Shown here: positions 21,691 to 33,059 of the stretch, piece by piece
Position numbering within the stretch: position 1 is the first letter of the stretch
Layout of the letters: each line of letters begins with the position of its first letter
Source: Acanthosepion pharaonis
Taxonomy: Eukaryota > Mollusca > Cephalopoda > Sepiida > Sepiidae
Length of the DNA stretch: 64,000 nucleotides
Assembly: GCA_903632075.3 (NCBI GenBank)
Contig: CAHIKZ030003516.1
Location: 893,501-957,500 of the forward strand
Direction of reading: 5' to 3'
Notes under the pieces: generated by a model
The model's database searches: none
Seen by the model: only the letters and a program-made list of their open reading frames with translations
Told to the model about the DNA's origin: nothing
Program-made: the position numbers and the translations under genes

Positions 21691-22245
21691 CATAGACTTT
21701 ATGGTTACATCTAGATATTTCAACTGTAAAACAATGAGACCTTGCTGCCAATCTAGTACTGCATTTAAATTCATAAAGTCTAGGTACCATTGAGGGAAGT
21801 TCATCAGAACAATTACCATAAAAATGTTTATAGAAAAAGCACAGAGAAGCTGTGTTACATCTATGAGAAAGTGACTGAAGCCAAGATGCCAGATCAGGAC
21901 CAATAACATTGCAGTTTCTTTGGATTTTATCAAGAATCTCCAAATATACAGCAGGAGCACTAGACCAGATGTGGCAGCAATATTTGAAGTATGAATGATT
22001 GGTAGTCTTATAAATATGTAAGATAGATTCTGCCCAGAAAAATTGTCTAGTACGATACAGAGAAGCAAATTTCCTAGCTACAGATTTAGCAATTGATTCC
22101 ATATAATATAAACATACGGTTACATCTAGCCATTTCAACTGTAAAATGACGAGACTGTGCTTAAATTCGTAAAGTCTAGATTCGATAGAGGAAAGTTCAT
22201 CCGAACAATCACGATAAAAGTATTTATAGAAAAGGCACAAGGAAG
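21690..22245 (-). pseudogene. J1 LINE C-terminal part
   Basis: Minus-strand pieces include YMESIAKSVARKFASLYRTR, QFFWAESILHIYKTTNHSYF, YCCHIWSSAPAVYLEILDKI and SVVARSHCFTVEISRCN-like sequence. It is one of the better preserved J1 C-termini, with few frameshifts. The order on the strand places it upstream of the composite copy. Confidence 0.8.
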
Positions 22246-22470
22246 TAAAATATTTTTGTAAATAAAAATAAAAAATAAATTCGATGAAAAATTAAAGTTT
22301 ATTAATTCCACAAAGGAAACCATTTGAACCTTCAACACTCATCAATATTACTTCCATTTCCACTGTACATTGCAGCCTCTAAATTGCAGTTGTTTTTGGT
22401 CTTGATTTTAGTCATTTTCTTGTAGACATAGCAGGACCAGACAACACTAATGTGAAATTCAAATACACTA

Positions 22471-23122
22471 CAGTGATATCTCAGCTTAAGTTGTTTCAAG
22501 TTAAGTCACTTTCGAAGATATGTTGGTTATTCTTTCAGAAAAATAAAACTCGCCTTAGGTCGTTTCACTTAAGTTTATGTCGGCTGTTAAAAATATCAGA
22601 AATATCAAAATACATAAAACATATTTAATAAATTTTAAAATAATATTATGTATACTACTACACATACATACATATATATATATATATCGTAAAATCATCA
22701 AAACAAAAACATTAGCATAATAAAGTATGATCAGCAGATGTTCTTATTTCAAATTCCTGCCGACAATGCCATTGTGCGTTGTTTTCCACTCCAACATCAT
22801 TTTGTATTCAGACTTGTTTACATCTGTGCTCTGCCGTTGACGTTCTTTCAATTACAGTTCAATTGTGATTTAGAATACATTTTTGCCCATGACTTCAAAG
22901 AGAAGTCTCAGTACAAGTGCTAATGCTAAGCATAATATCATTGGAAGATAAGGTGGAAATTAACCATTTTATTCAGAATATTGTATGTACATATAAATAC
23001 TGTAACAGGCAATGGGGAGTGATTATTTGCAGTTTATAGTGTGGTTATTTTGACTTAAGTCATTTTTCAAGCTAAGTTGTGGCCTCTGGAACCAATTAAT
23101 GATTAAGGGTGATGTATACCTG
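22471..23122. mobile_element. TA-flanked DNA transposon (Tc1/mariner-type, non-autonomous), about 652 bp
   Basis: It starts CAGTGATATCTCAGCTTAAG and ends ..GATGTATACCTG, with TA on both outer sides (22469-22470, 23123-23124). Inner subterminal repeats AAGTTAAGTCA / TTGACTTAAGTCATTTTTC agree. CAG...CTG ends and TA duplication fit pogo/Tigger-like elements. No transposase was recognised. The flanks match the uninterrupted repeat at 14980-15100. Confidence 0.7.
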
Positions 23123-23189
23123 TATTGTTTAGTAAATCATTTGTGGCGGCAAAACAAACTTTTTGCTCAGTAAACAGAGGGTTAAAATG

Positions 23190-23640
23190 TAATTTTGAGA
23201 AACATTTCATTAATTTAATTTACATTTAAGTAGATTTTGAAGTTTTTTTTTTTTTAACATGACCAATGGATTATATTCAGTGCTGCATTGAAGACAATTT
23301 TCACACTAAAGTTTTTCATACTTATACGCCCAATTTTGAATATCATTTTTCATTTCAAGTTTTGCCCTATACATTCTTGAGTTTCTCCCCCAAGGTTGAT
23401 GTTATCTGATAAAGTATATAGACATAAGTGAAATTTTCATAAAAGTTAATTGTTTTCTTTACATATTTAAAAAAAATTACTTAAATCAAGTTATCAAAAG
23501 AATGTAGAAACATCATCTTTAAAAAGTTTAATGCCTGCTTATGCTTGCGGTTATGATATAAGTAATGCTTCGGAAACTTTCCATGATGCCTGTATTACTT
23601 AGTCTGAAGACTGACTCCAAACAACTTATTTTTCTTAACT
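23190..23640. other. Intron, nothing recognised
   Basis: AT-rich, no repeat or coding similarity noticed. Confidence 0.4.
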
Positions 23641-23754
23641 CTGACCTGGAGCTCTTTATAGTAATGGACTAGTTCATATAGTCACCGGGGGTGTACTATT
23701 TACTCCACAACAAAAGTGTTGCCAATAATAAAGAGAAAACTAGGCAAATATATC

Positions 23755-24153
23755 AACTACTAGCAGGAGAACCCGGCGTTGCCTGGGGATGTAACAGTAA
23801 GAGATAGATCAAATATCAACCATCATAAAGACTGAAAAATAAAATTGACAAAGATTATTGTTTAAGGTTGATGGACACGCATGTCTTAATTAGTTTTATT
23901 TTTTTTAAATTTTTTTACGAATTGGTCAAACCCAAACTCAAACAAAAACATTGTTTTCAATCGTTATGAGTCTATCGATTGAATAGAATTTTATTATAAA
24001 CAATTGTCTTGTAAATGGAATTTTTAAAGCATTCTGAATGTAAAAATAAAGAAAAAAGTGTGCAAGACAATAAGAAACACTACCTGCCAAAAAAAAGTGA
24101 AGTTTTGTTGAAATCGGTTGAAAATGTAGGAAATCTGATCCCATATATAAACG

Positions 24154-24184
<31 letters not shown>

Positions 24185-24470
24185 CCAACCAACCTGGATT
24201 TTATAATAAGTATAACTCGATATTAATAAGTATAACTCGATATGAGTTGTCCCCCTTGCATTAATGCCTCTTAATCGTGTCTTCAAATTGATTTTGTGCA
24301 AAAACAATAGTGTTTTTCCAATTTTTGGAACTGTCAAAACCACCGCAAGGTAACTTTTCGTAGTCCTGTGAAGTTTTGTTGAAATCAGTTGAAAAATGTA
24401 GGAAATCCGATCCAATATATAAACGTACAGACACACACACACAATCTGCGTTTTATAATAAGTAAGATTA
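23755..24470 (+). repeat. Retroelement 3' end with GAACCCGGCGTTGCC motif, duplicated tail
   Basis: AGGAGAACCCGGCGTTGCC at about 23763 is a motif seen at 3' ends of RTE-type or SINE families in many invertebrates. The tail unit (AGTTTTGTTGAAATC, GAAATC.GATCC.ATATATAA, (CA)n, TTTTATAATAAGTA) occurs twice, at 24095-24212 and 24368-24465. (CA)n covers 24154-24182. Confidence 0.65.
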
Positions 24471-24479
24471 TGTGACAGA

Positions 24480-25055
24480 AGTATTTTTTTTAACCAGTTA
24501 CTTAAGGCAGGAATCAAACCCAGACCTTAAAAAATCTTATTGGAATTATTTCATTCATCACAATCTTATGCTAATAAAATCTTGTTTCAACCCACCCAGA
24601 CAATTTGTTATAATCTGTGCCCCTGAGTTGAGTGGGGCAGAGAAAAGTAAAATTCTTCAGATTCACAAAAATATTGCATTTTCAGATAAATTCATTCATT
24701 TTCCCCCCTTTATTTTAATCCGATTATTCATCAACAATTTTATCAAATCCATCAATAATATAAAACAATAAATAGATGTTGTATAGAAAGAATAAAGCTA
24801 CAAAAAACCCATAAAGGATGATGGTAAAATATTTTGCATGTTGATTCACTGAAATAACACCGAGCGAAAAAAAAAAAAAAAATTTTTATCTGTGAACCCA
24901 GTATTTTCATACTCTTCAAGCGCATTTAAAGTCATTAAAATATTTTTTTAGAATACCATGAAACTAATTTCAAAGTGACGAACTATGTCTTTATCTTTCA
25001 ATTCCTTCAGTTAAAATATCCCGTTTATTTTATCGTGTATATATGTTTAATATAG
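24480..25055. other. Intron, nothing recognised
   Basis: No repeat or coding similarity noticed. Confidence 0.4.
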
Positions 25056-25059
25056 GTCT

Positions 25060-25285
25060 CTGTAGACTTTCAGTGGTTGCCTAGGGCCACAGCCACAACA
25101 CACCAGGTATTGCTACTCTGTATTCATACCGTCTCCCAAGAGGATCATTCCTTGACCACTACAATCTTAACCTTTTCAAGTCTAGAGTTAACCATTATCT
25201 TCCTCACCTATCTACATAAATTATGTCTCTTACTCTGTAATTTTCTACCTTGAGTGGCTCTTAAGCCTTGTACAAACTGAACATC
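25060..25285 (+). pseudogene. J2 jockey-like LINE 3' end
   Basis: The translation gives pieces like DHYNLNLFKSRVNHYLPHLS (frame-shifted in places). The 3' UTR follows with TACCTTGAGTGGCTCTTAAG. Confidence 0.6.
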
Positions 25286-25364
25286 ATTGTATAAAAAAGC
25301 AATTTTTTTATGAGGTAGAATTGTGAGTTCCTGCACAAACAGTTTTGAAATCAGGGTTCAACCC

Positions 25365-25750
25365 AGGCTCGAATCTGATACAGATCAAAATTCAGCTGTA
25401 TTAAGTTCTGAACTTGGTCTCAGTTGACAAATAAATTCTACTCCTTGATTGGCCAAAAGAAATTGCATAATCATGTCTGAATCTGTTTTTATACTAAAGC
25501 GGCTGCTGGAAAGTTCTCAGCCTGACCAAATTCCCAAAGTTTGACTAAATGACGAAACATCAAAAATTTGAGGCATCCGGAAGGGCTTCTTGGCTCGATC
25601 TAAAACTTTTAAGTACAACTTCCTTATACAATAACATGGATTTTGTTATACATTGCTGAAATATCACTGGAATATTCAAAGATCCTCTTTTTATCTGCAT
25701 TTTACTTATAAAAACACATTAACTGAAGAGGGATTGTTTATATACATATT
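25365..25750 (-). repeat. Dispersed repeat, inverted partner of 39700-40080
   Basis: TGATACAGATCAAAATTCAG, AAGTTCTGAACTTGGT, CAAACTTTGACTAAA-like, GCTTCTTGGCTCGATCTAAA and TTAATGTGTTTTTATA (inverted) all have counterparts in order at 39700-40080. The length is about 380 bp and no coding content was recognised. Confidence 0.75.
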
Positions 25751-26048
25751 GTAACATACCTACAGACAATAATGGGTATGTCCCCATTCCCATAAATACA
25801 GTAGTAAATACTGTATGTTGGTCTGCATTTGGAAATTCATTGTGGAATTCACTTGATTCACTTCTCGCAGTTGACTACTACTTATAGGTGTTGTTCTTGT
25901 CCTAAGTATTATCATTCATTACCAACCTTTGTGTGATTATTCTATTCAGTAACTTTCCCTAGGTTACAACACATATATAGATGCATTTGAACTTGTTCAT
26001 GTTGATCTTGCAAGTGTTCATGCATTGACAAGTCTGTGAGTGTCTCTC

Positions 26049-26052
<4 letters not shown>

Positions 26053-26094
<42 letters not shown>
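26053..26094. repeat. (TA)n microsatellite
   Basis: About 21 TA units. Confidence 0.95.
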
Positions 26095-26096
<2 letters not shown>

Positions 26097-26509
26097 CTGC
26101 CACAGATTAAATATGAATTTGTTGAAAGAAAGAAAATTGACTTTTTTTCTGGGGTATACTAAAGGAAAAGGTGTACTCAATGAAAATCACAGATGCAACA
26201 CACTTGATTGAATGCATAAAGAATGAATGTGCTAAAACTGACTGCAATGTGGAGTTATTGCATTGAGTTCACATGAATCTTGCAATGCACATCAACCTTT
26301 GCATCATGAATGGTGGAAATCATATTGAAGACATGATTTGTTAGTATTCCAATTCAATAAAATGTTGTTGTTCATTTTTGCCTGTATGTCCAGACTTTAG
26401 GGATATCCTGTATAAAACTGCAAAATACCCAAAGCCTACTAGGTGACCAAAAAAAAAAACTAATAATAAGAAAAATCTAATTATCACTTTTTAAAATCAA
26501 TAAACATTA

Positions 26510-26620
26510 CCAAAAGAGTGAAGGTAGTTAAAAAAGCAGTGTCATGAGGCAAAACTGTCCTTTTGAGACCCTGACTTATTGCAGGCACAAAGGTTCATGT
26601 TTGTTCATCCAACAAAGGAG
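26510..26620. repeat. Fragment related to long-TIR element at 40190-40815
   Basis: GAGTGAAGGTAGTTAAAAAA, GTGTCATGAGGCAAAA and TTTGAGACCCTGACTTATTG parallel 40747-40815. Confidence 0.6.
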
Positions 26621-26744
26621 AACATTGAATTAAATCACAATTTCAACACTGAGATAGATCGACGACTCAGCCAATGCATTGTACTGCATGTGCAGCCTTC
26701 TATGTGTTTTTAAACTCATTGACCAACAAAAGATGTCATTACTG

Positions 26745-27060
26745 ACATGATGAAAGGACATTGGCATTGGACCGTGGAAGATTAGCTCATTCAGACGAAT
26801 CACATTTCCAGCTCTTTATGGTGTATGCCAGAGACCATATGAGACGATGGATCCAGCCAGTCGGTAGAGTCTTGTGTAAGCTGGTTGGTGGCTCAGTGGG
26901 GTGTTTCCTGTTGGCCTTCACAAGAACCTTGAATGAAACTGGAGTCATTTTTGACAGGTGTGACATTCAAAGGTCTTGTTGCAGTGTGCCATGTTTCATG
27001 GTGTAGTGAGGGTTGATAATACAATCCACATTGAATGGCTGACATGAAACCATGGCTTAA
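26745..27060 (+). pseudogene. Tc1/mariner transposase relic
   Basis: The pieces W..ISSFRR / SDESHFQLF, RDHMRRW, and GGSVGCFLLA correspond to the Tc1 segment F-SDESHF-L------Y-RR and GGGSVMVWG. The D of SDESHF is the second catalytic aspartate of the DDE triad, and the frame switches around it. No ends were identified and it cannot encode an active protein. Confidence 0.65.
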
Positions 27061-27064
27061 GGAA

Positions 27065-27960
27065 CACTTGACTGTTGCATATTCTGGAGAATATCTTGTT
27101 TTCTTTTGTTTTTTTGAATAATTTTCACTCGGTACAAGGCGCAAGAGCCACTCAAGGTAGTGGGTCACTAAATGATTTTGTTGTATGGGTTGGGTGTTGT
27201 GGTGTAAGAACTAGGTATTAGGTTAGAATGAGAAATCAAAGATCCAAATTCATATTCCAGTTGAGTTTATTACATTCGCTTTGGCACAAAATACCCCTGA
27301 ATCCATTTATTCTAGCCCCTAGCTATGGGTTGACTAGCAGAACAGACTGGCTCCTAGAGCCTTGGTTGGCAACTAGACTATTACACAAAAAAATGGCAAC
27401 CTACTGCAGGAAAATCGTCTGCCTCATGAGTCATGAATTGAAAAAGGCATGAGTGTACTGACATGAGCGTAATAGAAAAAAAGTAAGTGCAGTTATTTCA
27501 GAAAGATAACAGTTAACCCTAGAGGTTAAGATTGTAGTAACCAGGAAAACATCCTCTCGGGAGTCTGTTTCACAAAGTAGCAGTTCTTAGAAGCTGTCCA
27601 AATGGAACTTCCTCCTTATTAATGGAATACAAAGGGAATGGGGATGATTGTTTTCAATGTATGTGGTATGGCAGGTCAAAGCCGTAAAAGTCTGAACTGG
27701 TGGAACCAAGGAATGTAGCTTGCTAAAAGATTTTCTATGGAAATATCAATAGAGTAACAAGACGCTTGTGATGTTTTCTCTGTGGGAAAGTGATTGTAGG
27801 GTGAAAAATATTTCATCACCCACAAGGACATGTAGACATGTTTGAACTCGATTAATACTGGTAAGTGGAGACTGGGCAGCTCCTGCCCAGACATGGCAAC
27901 AATAGTCCATTTTTGGTTTGATCTGATACTCGTAGAGAAGATACCACACTCCATATGTGT
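27065..27960 (-). pseudogene. J2 jockey-like LINE 3' end, interrupted
   Basis: The 27670-27960 part encodes (minus) IKPKMDYCCHVWAGAAQSPL, NRVQTCLHVLVGDEIFFTLQ and SLSHRENITSVLLLYRYFHR-like pieces. 27470-27670 is 3' UTR-proximal. The signature EWLLRLVPSE lies at about 27120-27160, separated by about 270 bp holding a SINE end (TGGCAACCTACTGCAGGAAA, 27395-27415). Confidence 0.75.
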
Positions 27961-29190
27961 CTACCAATAGAAGACAACAATTTGGCTTTCCCTCCCAATG
28001 TACTGATGATGAGTGGGGTGGTATATGCTGATGACAGGTGTTCATAGTTGGGATGAGAATGTTCTTCAACAGAAAATCAACATCCTTTATCAAGTGTTCA
28101 AAGAAGTGGAACTTAAGATAAACCGTTCCAAAACAGAAACTATGATTTTGAATTAGGATGAAAGTAGAGATGGCACCGACTGTGAATCCATCATAAAAAT
28201 ACATGATGTGGAATTAGTAAATACAAAACACTTCTGAACACCCTATCAACTGGGGCTTCAGAATACGCCAAACACAACTCTGAAGATGGGTAAGAACTCC
28301 CTCCTCAATGGGAACGTCCTGGGTATGATGATAAACTACATCCAGTAGCAAGGCCTCTGATCAAGAGGTTTTGAGGAGCATGGCACCACCTCTTAATTTG
28401 TTGCTGTTCCCAGGTCCATCCTGACCCAGGGTGTTAGCATCTATGGGTAAATAGTTAACTCCCAAACTGGGGTCAAAACACTATGAAAGTGTAAAAATAA
28501 TTTTCTGTAGTAAAAATACCAGCAATACATTTTTGCAAAACTTTTTTTTTTTTTACCAGCAATACAAAAAAAAAAAAATTACCAGAAACCTGATTTACGA
28601 ATGGATATCTTACAAAGAATACATATTCTATTCATAGAAACCTATTGTAAAAATCTTGTTGGCATTAAATAACCCATTGAGGTGTTGATATGTCAAAACA
28701 AAACAAAACAAACATTTCAGATACTTTGGCATAGGGATCAGCTATAACAAATCAAGTATAGGAGAAAAAGAAATTGAACATAGAACAGTCTGTGCTGGAG
28801 GTAGTTTTGTCCAACACTACAAGTTACTACGAAACCAAAACATCAACCTGAAAACTCAAGTCATGTTCTTAAATAACCTTGCCAGGTTGAGACTTTCATA
28901 TCAAGCATGGTGCTAAACCTGTTCAGAAATATCCAAACTGTCAGTTGTATATAACTGCTTCCTAAGATCAATGGTGAAAAAAGGCTTTGGGTGACTGAAG
29001 CCTGAGGGTGTTGGCAAAGATCCTCTTTCTTTGAACATTGTGGATGGGCGCTACAGAATCACAGACAAAGAAATGCACCAAATAACAGAAACCCTATCAC
29101 TTGAGGACAACCAACAGCGGCAACAATTGAAATCAAGAGAAAATAATGACATAATCAAGATACTAACATTCCACACCACTTCAAATTGAA
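27960..29190 (+). pseudogene. RTE-like LINE reverse transcriptase relic, interrupted
   Basis: The part 27990-28265 reads VVYADDR (YADD catalytic motif), NVLQQKINILYQVFKEVELK, INRSKTETMIL. After an insert at about 28300-28715 it resumes with RYFGIGISYN, EKEIEHRTVCAGGSFVQHYK and RLRLSYQAWC. These match the palm and thumb of RTE-like or endonuclease-RT LINEs (YADDM, INxxKTE, YLG). Stops and shifts interrupt it. Confidence 0.75.
28300..28720 (-). repeat. Insert in the RTE relic, inverted copy of 30540-30850
   Basis: The arms share AACCTCTTGATCAGAGGC-like sequence, AGGTCCATCCTGACC / GGTCAAGGTGGACCT, GGGTAAATAGTTAACT and repeated ATTACCAGCAATAC. It joins the RTE relic on both sides. Confidence 0.75.
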
Positions 29191-29199
29191 GGTTAGGAA

Positions 29200-29650
29200 G
29201 TTTTGTGATGCTGGACGGCTTCGCTTGTCATTTTTGCTATGTCAAGTGAAAGTTTGTTATCACTTCCAAAAATGCTTGTTATATTCAAGACTAGATGCCG
29301 GTACTAGTAGTAATTCCTTCCAATAATCTCCGCACCAGTAATACTTGTTTAAGTAGTAATTGCCAAATAGTATAATGATCAGAAGAGAATCGTAATCCGT
29401 ATAGTAGTAGAGTAGAGAGAGAATGTGATTGCTATAGTGGATAGACAAGAAGAGAGAACAGTGATCGTATTGTCATCATGCTACTTCTTATTTATTCACT
29501 TCCTTTATGATCACGTGATCTACTTAATGATGGCATCACCCATGTTGCTCACTGGCAATCAAGGTTCAAACCACAGTGTTGGCAACAACACTTACTCTTA
29601 TACAACAAGAAAGAACACCCCCACTCCATACTGGAAAGAGCAATAAAAGC
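29200..29650. other. Intron, nothing recognised
   Basis: A short run of TAGTAG-like repeats near 29300-29430; no other match. Confidence 0.4.
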
Positions 29651-29654
29651 TACT

Positions 29655-30100
29655 CTACTTGAGAAACCTGTTTTTCTAAAAAGGTGTTTTAAGAGAAAGA
29701 GTTTATAAATTTCAACCAAAAGCAGTACTGGCCGCATGGTCATTGAATAAACAAATGTTTCCTTGTAGGGAAACAGTTAATATTACCAAAGCAGGAGGAG
29801 TTCGGTATTTATTAGAGTGGTATGAGAAACTAAACATTTTTCCAGCATCTTTAGCAGTGGAACATATCTATGAATTCCATTTGAGATCTGGAGTAAACTT
29901 GAGGCCCAATAGATATTGAAAGCCCCATTTTGAGTGCAACCATTCACCATTATAGAATGAGCTGACCATTTTTCAGCATTTTTTATCAATGTATTGTATC
30001 TATTACTTCCACTTGGGATCTTGGGTAAGCTTTAGTCTGAAAAAGCATTCAATATAGTGAGACTCCTTGAAAGATCAACTGTTCATCATTATCAGTAAAA
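29655..30100. repeat. SINE-like fragments, related to 31090-31460 and 36595-36665
   Basis: GGTCATTGAATAAACAAATG, TTTCCTTGTAGGGAAACAG and AATATTA parallel the inverted unit at 31090-31460. CATTTTTCCAGCATCTTTAG with TTAGAGTGGTATGAGAAAC parallels 36595-36650. Confidence 0.55.
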
Positions 30101-30249
30101 ATCCAGGATTTGTTTGGTGATGGTGGAATCTTGCTAGTTTGGTTTTAGAGACAAGACAGCAGAATAGGAATTAAGATTTTATGTGACTGTGATGTAATTT
30201 GGATTCTGAGAATTTAAATTTTAAAATACCTACCGCAGTAAAGAAAATG

Positions 30250-30850
30250 TGGAATGCAGGTTTGGTTTGGTTTATTTTGTTTTACAGCATATCAACCTCA
30301 ATGGGTTATTTAATGCTAACAATATTTTTAAGAAAGATTCGTATGAATAGAATATGTATTCTTTGGTTTAGATTGGTTTGGTTTATTTTACGGCATATCA
30401 ACCACAATGGGTTATTTAATGCCAACAACATTTTTAGGATAGATTCGTATGAATAGAGTATGTAACCTTTGGTTTAGATTGGTTTGGTTTATTTTGTTTT
30501 ACGGCATATCAATCTCAATGGGTTATTTAATGCTAACTAAAATTTTTATTGCTGGTAATATTTTGTTTTGTCAAAAATCTGTTTCTAGTAATATATTTCC
30601 TTCAAAATTGTATTGCTGGTAATAATTTTTTCAAAAAAGTATTGCTGGTAATAGTTAACTATTTGCCCATAGCTGGGACCCTAACAGGTGCTACCACCCC
30701 AGGTCAAGGTGGACCTGGGAACACCAGCAATTAAGAGGTGGTTCCACACTCCTCAAAACCTCCTGATCAGAGGCTTTGCTGCTGGATGTAGTTTAACGTC
30801 TTATCCAGGATGCGGACGTAGTTTAACATCTTACCCAGGACAGTGGGATG
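30250..30850 (+). repeat. Tandem 110-bp SINE-tail repeats followed by the partner of 28300-28720
   Basis: About 2.7 units (30255, 30364, 30473) carry CGGCATATCAACC, ATGGGTTATTTAATGC and AGATTCGTATGAATAGA. The part 30540-30850 then has TTGCTGGTAATA repeats and GACCTGGGAACACCAGCAAT. Confidence 0.85.
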
Positions 30851-30984
30851 CATGTTCAATCTCTATTGAAGGGCACATTGTCTTTACTAAGATATCTCGA
30901 ATGAACAGGCTGATAGACAAAATTGTGAGCCCTAGAAATTTCAACTATCTCTTTCTGATGTTAAGTATAAGTGTACTTTTTGTG

Positions 30985-31080
30985 CACTTCATTGTGGTGT
31001 AGTGGTTAGCAAGCTTGTCTCACTAGATCAATTACAAATGAGTAGTGAGTTCAATCTTTACTAGATTCTGCATACTTACA
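30985..31080 (+). repeat. tRNA-like SINE head fragment
   Basis: GTGGTGTAGTGGTTAGCAAG has an A-box form, and 45 nt later GTGAGTTCAATCTTTACTAG has a B-box form. Confidence 0.55.
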
Positions 31081-31085
31081 ACCTT

Positions 31086-31460
31086 GCACTGGTAATATTA
31101 CCGAGGTAATATTAGTAGTTTCTTTATAAGAAATCATTCGGCATTCAATGACCAAGAAGCCAGTGCTACACAAGTTACACTTTTCCTCACTCCCAGGATG
31201 GGATCAAAGTGTAGTATCTGTTCTCATCTCTAATAGTAATGGTAATATTAATCATTTCCTTATAAGGAAATATTTGGTATTCATTGACCGAGAAGCCAGT
31301 GCTACTAGAGCTCCACTTTTCTTCACCCGCTGGTCACCATGATGGGATCAAAGTGTAGTACCTGTTCTCCTCATCTTTAATGATAATGATAATATTAACC
31401 GTTTCCTTATAAGGAAACATTTGACATTCACTGACTGAACAGCCAATGCTGCCCTTAGTT
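31086..31460 (+). repeat. 150-bp tandem repeat, about 2.5 units
   Basis: The units share TAATATTAnnnnTTTCCTT, the palindrome TTTCCTTATAAGGAAA, ATTCATTGACCGAGAAGCCA and ATGGGATCAAAGTGTAGTA. Confidence 0.85.
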
Positions 31461-31800
31461 TAAAACTTTTTTCAGTTTTCAATCATTTCAACTTAAGCAA
31501 GGCAATAAAGCCACTAGCATGTATGCAGTTACTGAGCATGAGAGAAAAGGAAAACATTATTAAGAGAAGACAATAAAAGAACAGGAATTAAAAAGACAGA
31601 AGATAACGATTGACATTACATTTAAAGTTTTTAAGATAAAGGTTGACTGGAAAGCAAGAAGCCAAAAATGAGTTCCGCGAGAAAGAAGTGGAAGAGAAAA
31701 AACTATTAGCATAGAACATGGTTACATCTAGCAATACTGCCTTTACATTCAGGAAGTCTAACTACCAAAGAGGAAAACTCATCAAAACAATTACCATGGA
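31460..31800 (-). pseudogene. J1 LINE 3' end
   Basis: It has the inverted 3' UTR (CATTTCAACTTAAGCAAGGC), then minus codons for CMSIVIFCLF-like, NSFFFSSTSF- and FPWYLD-like pieces. It ends at the FYKYFHG region near 31800. No poly(A) beyond a T-rich stub. Confidence 0.7.
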
Positions 31801-31809
31801 AATATGAAA

Positions 31810-32560
31810 ACAATTTTTTATGGGGGGGTTTCCTTCCTAACTTTTTGTTTGGTGTTGTGTGGAATATCAACATCTCATTATTTTCTCTTTAAGTTACATA
31901 TGCTATCCATTGTAGCTGCTGCAAGTAAAGTGATGTGATTTCTATTATGAGGTACATAATGTCCATATCTTATTCATAAAAGCAATTAAAAGGTTTTCTA
32001 ATTAAATAATATCCTAGTTTTATTTCATTTTTTTATTTTATAATTCATAACAGATTTTCTGTAATTGAGGGTATAGTTTGACAAAATAAATAAAATAAAC
32101 TTGTAACTAAATCTCTACAAAATATGAACTTTTCGAAATTTCATAAAAATAAATAAGTGAGAGGTAACAGACGTAAAAATATATCAAGATTTTCAAAAAA
32201 TAAATGTTTCTAAAATAATTTAATTCATTTGTGAATAAATGCAGAAAGTTTCATTGAGATTTGATTTTTGCAAGAATTTAAAAATCAAGGCAAAATTCGC
32301 TCAAAGTTTTTGTACTGATTTATGGCATTAGTGACCTGTTGACACATGAAATACAAAAAATTTTTAACCAAAATTTCGAAAGTTCTAGACAGAATTAAAA
32401 AAATATAACTTAATAAGAAAAAATCCTTTGGTCTTTCCTTTTACTTATAGCAAAGATTTTGACAATAAAACTTTATCTTTATTAAGTTAATATTAAGTTT
32501 GGGGCATTATGTTCATTTTTTAAGGGAATCTTTGGAGGAGTCTAACTACATGTACACATT
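31810..32560. other. AT-rich intron, nothing recognised
   Basis: No repeat or coding similarity noticed. Confidence 0.4.
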
Positions 32561-32620
32561 TCAAGCATTCTACATATATCCGTGTACATTTCAAGCATTC
32601 TAGTAGCATCTATATGTACA

Positions 32621-32839
32621 ATACATTATTTCAAGCATTATTTCCGTGTATATTTCAAATATTCTACGTATATTCGTGTACATTTCAACAAGCATTTTAA
32701 AAAAAAGTAATTTAAAAAGACACCATGTAATTACAATTACATGGTGTCTTTTTAAATTACTTTTATGCTTGTTGAAATGTACACGAATATACGTAGAATA
32801 TTTGAAATATACACGGAAATAATGCTTGAAATAATGTAT
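32621..32839. repeat. Nearly perfect 219-bp palindrome
   Basis: The left arm 32621-32732 (112 nt) and right arm 32735-32839 (105 nt) are complementary throughout, apart from one 7-nt indel (TTTAAAA after AGCAT). The spacer is 2 nt. Tandem scraps of the arm (GTGTACATTTCAAGCATTCT) lie just upstream at 32540-32605. Confidence 0.95.
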
Positions 32840-33059
32840 TTCAATTTCAAACATTTTAGAAAAAATACACAGAATGATTCTATGTATTTTTGTAAAATAT
32901 TTAATTCCCGATTTATAATCAACCATTTTTTCTATGTTCCATTCGGCAATTAGTCTAAAAACAACCGTAGCGCAAATTCTTTTAAAAAATAATAAAAGTA
33001 GTTTGCAATTGCCAAAAAGCAATATATTTAACAACGAAAGAAAGAATTAAGAGTTTAAG

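Noticed and set aside
32600..33034. 144-codon minus frame with self-similar halves
   Set aside because: The similarity of its two halves is caused by the DNA palindrome; no domain was recognised.
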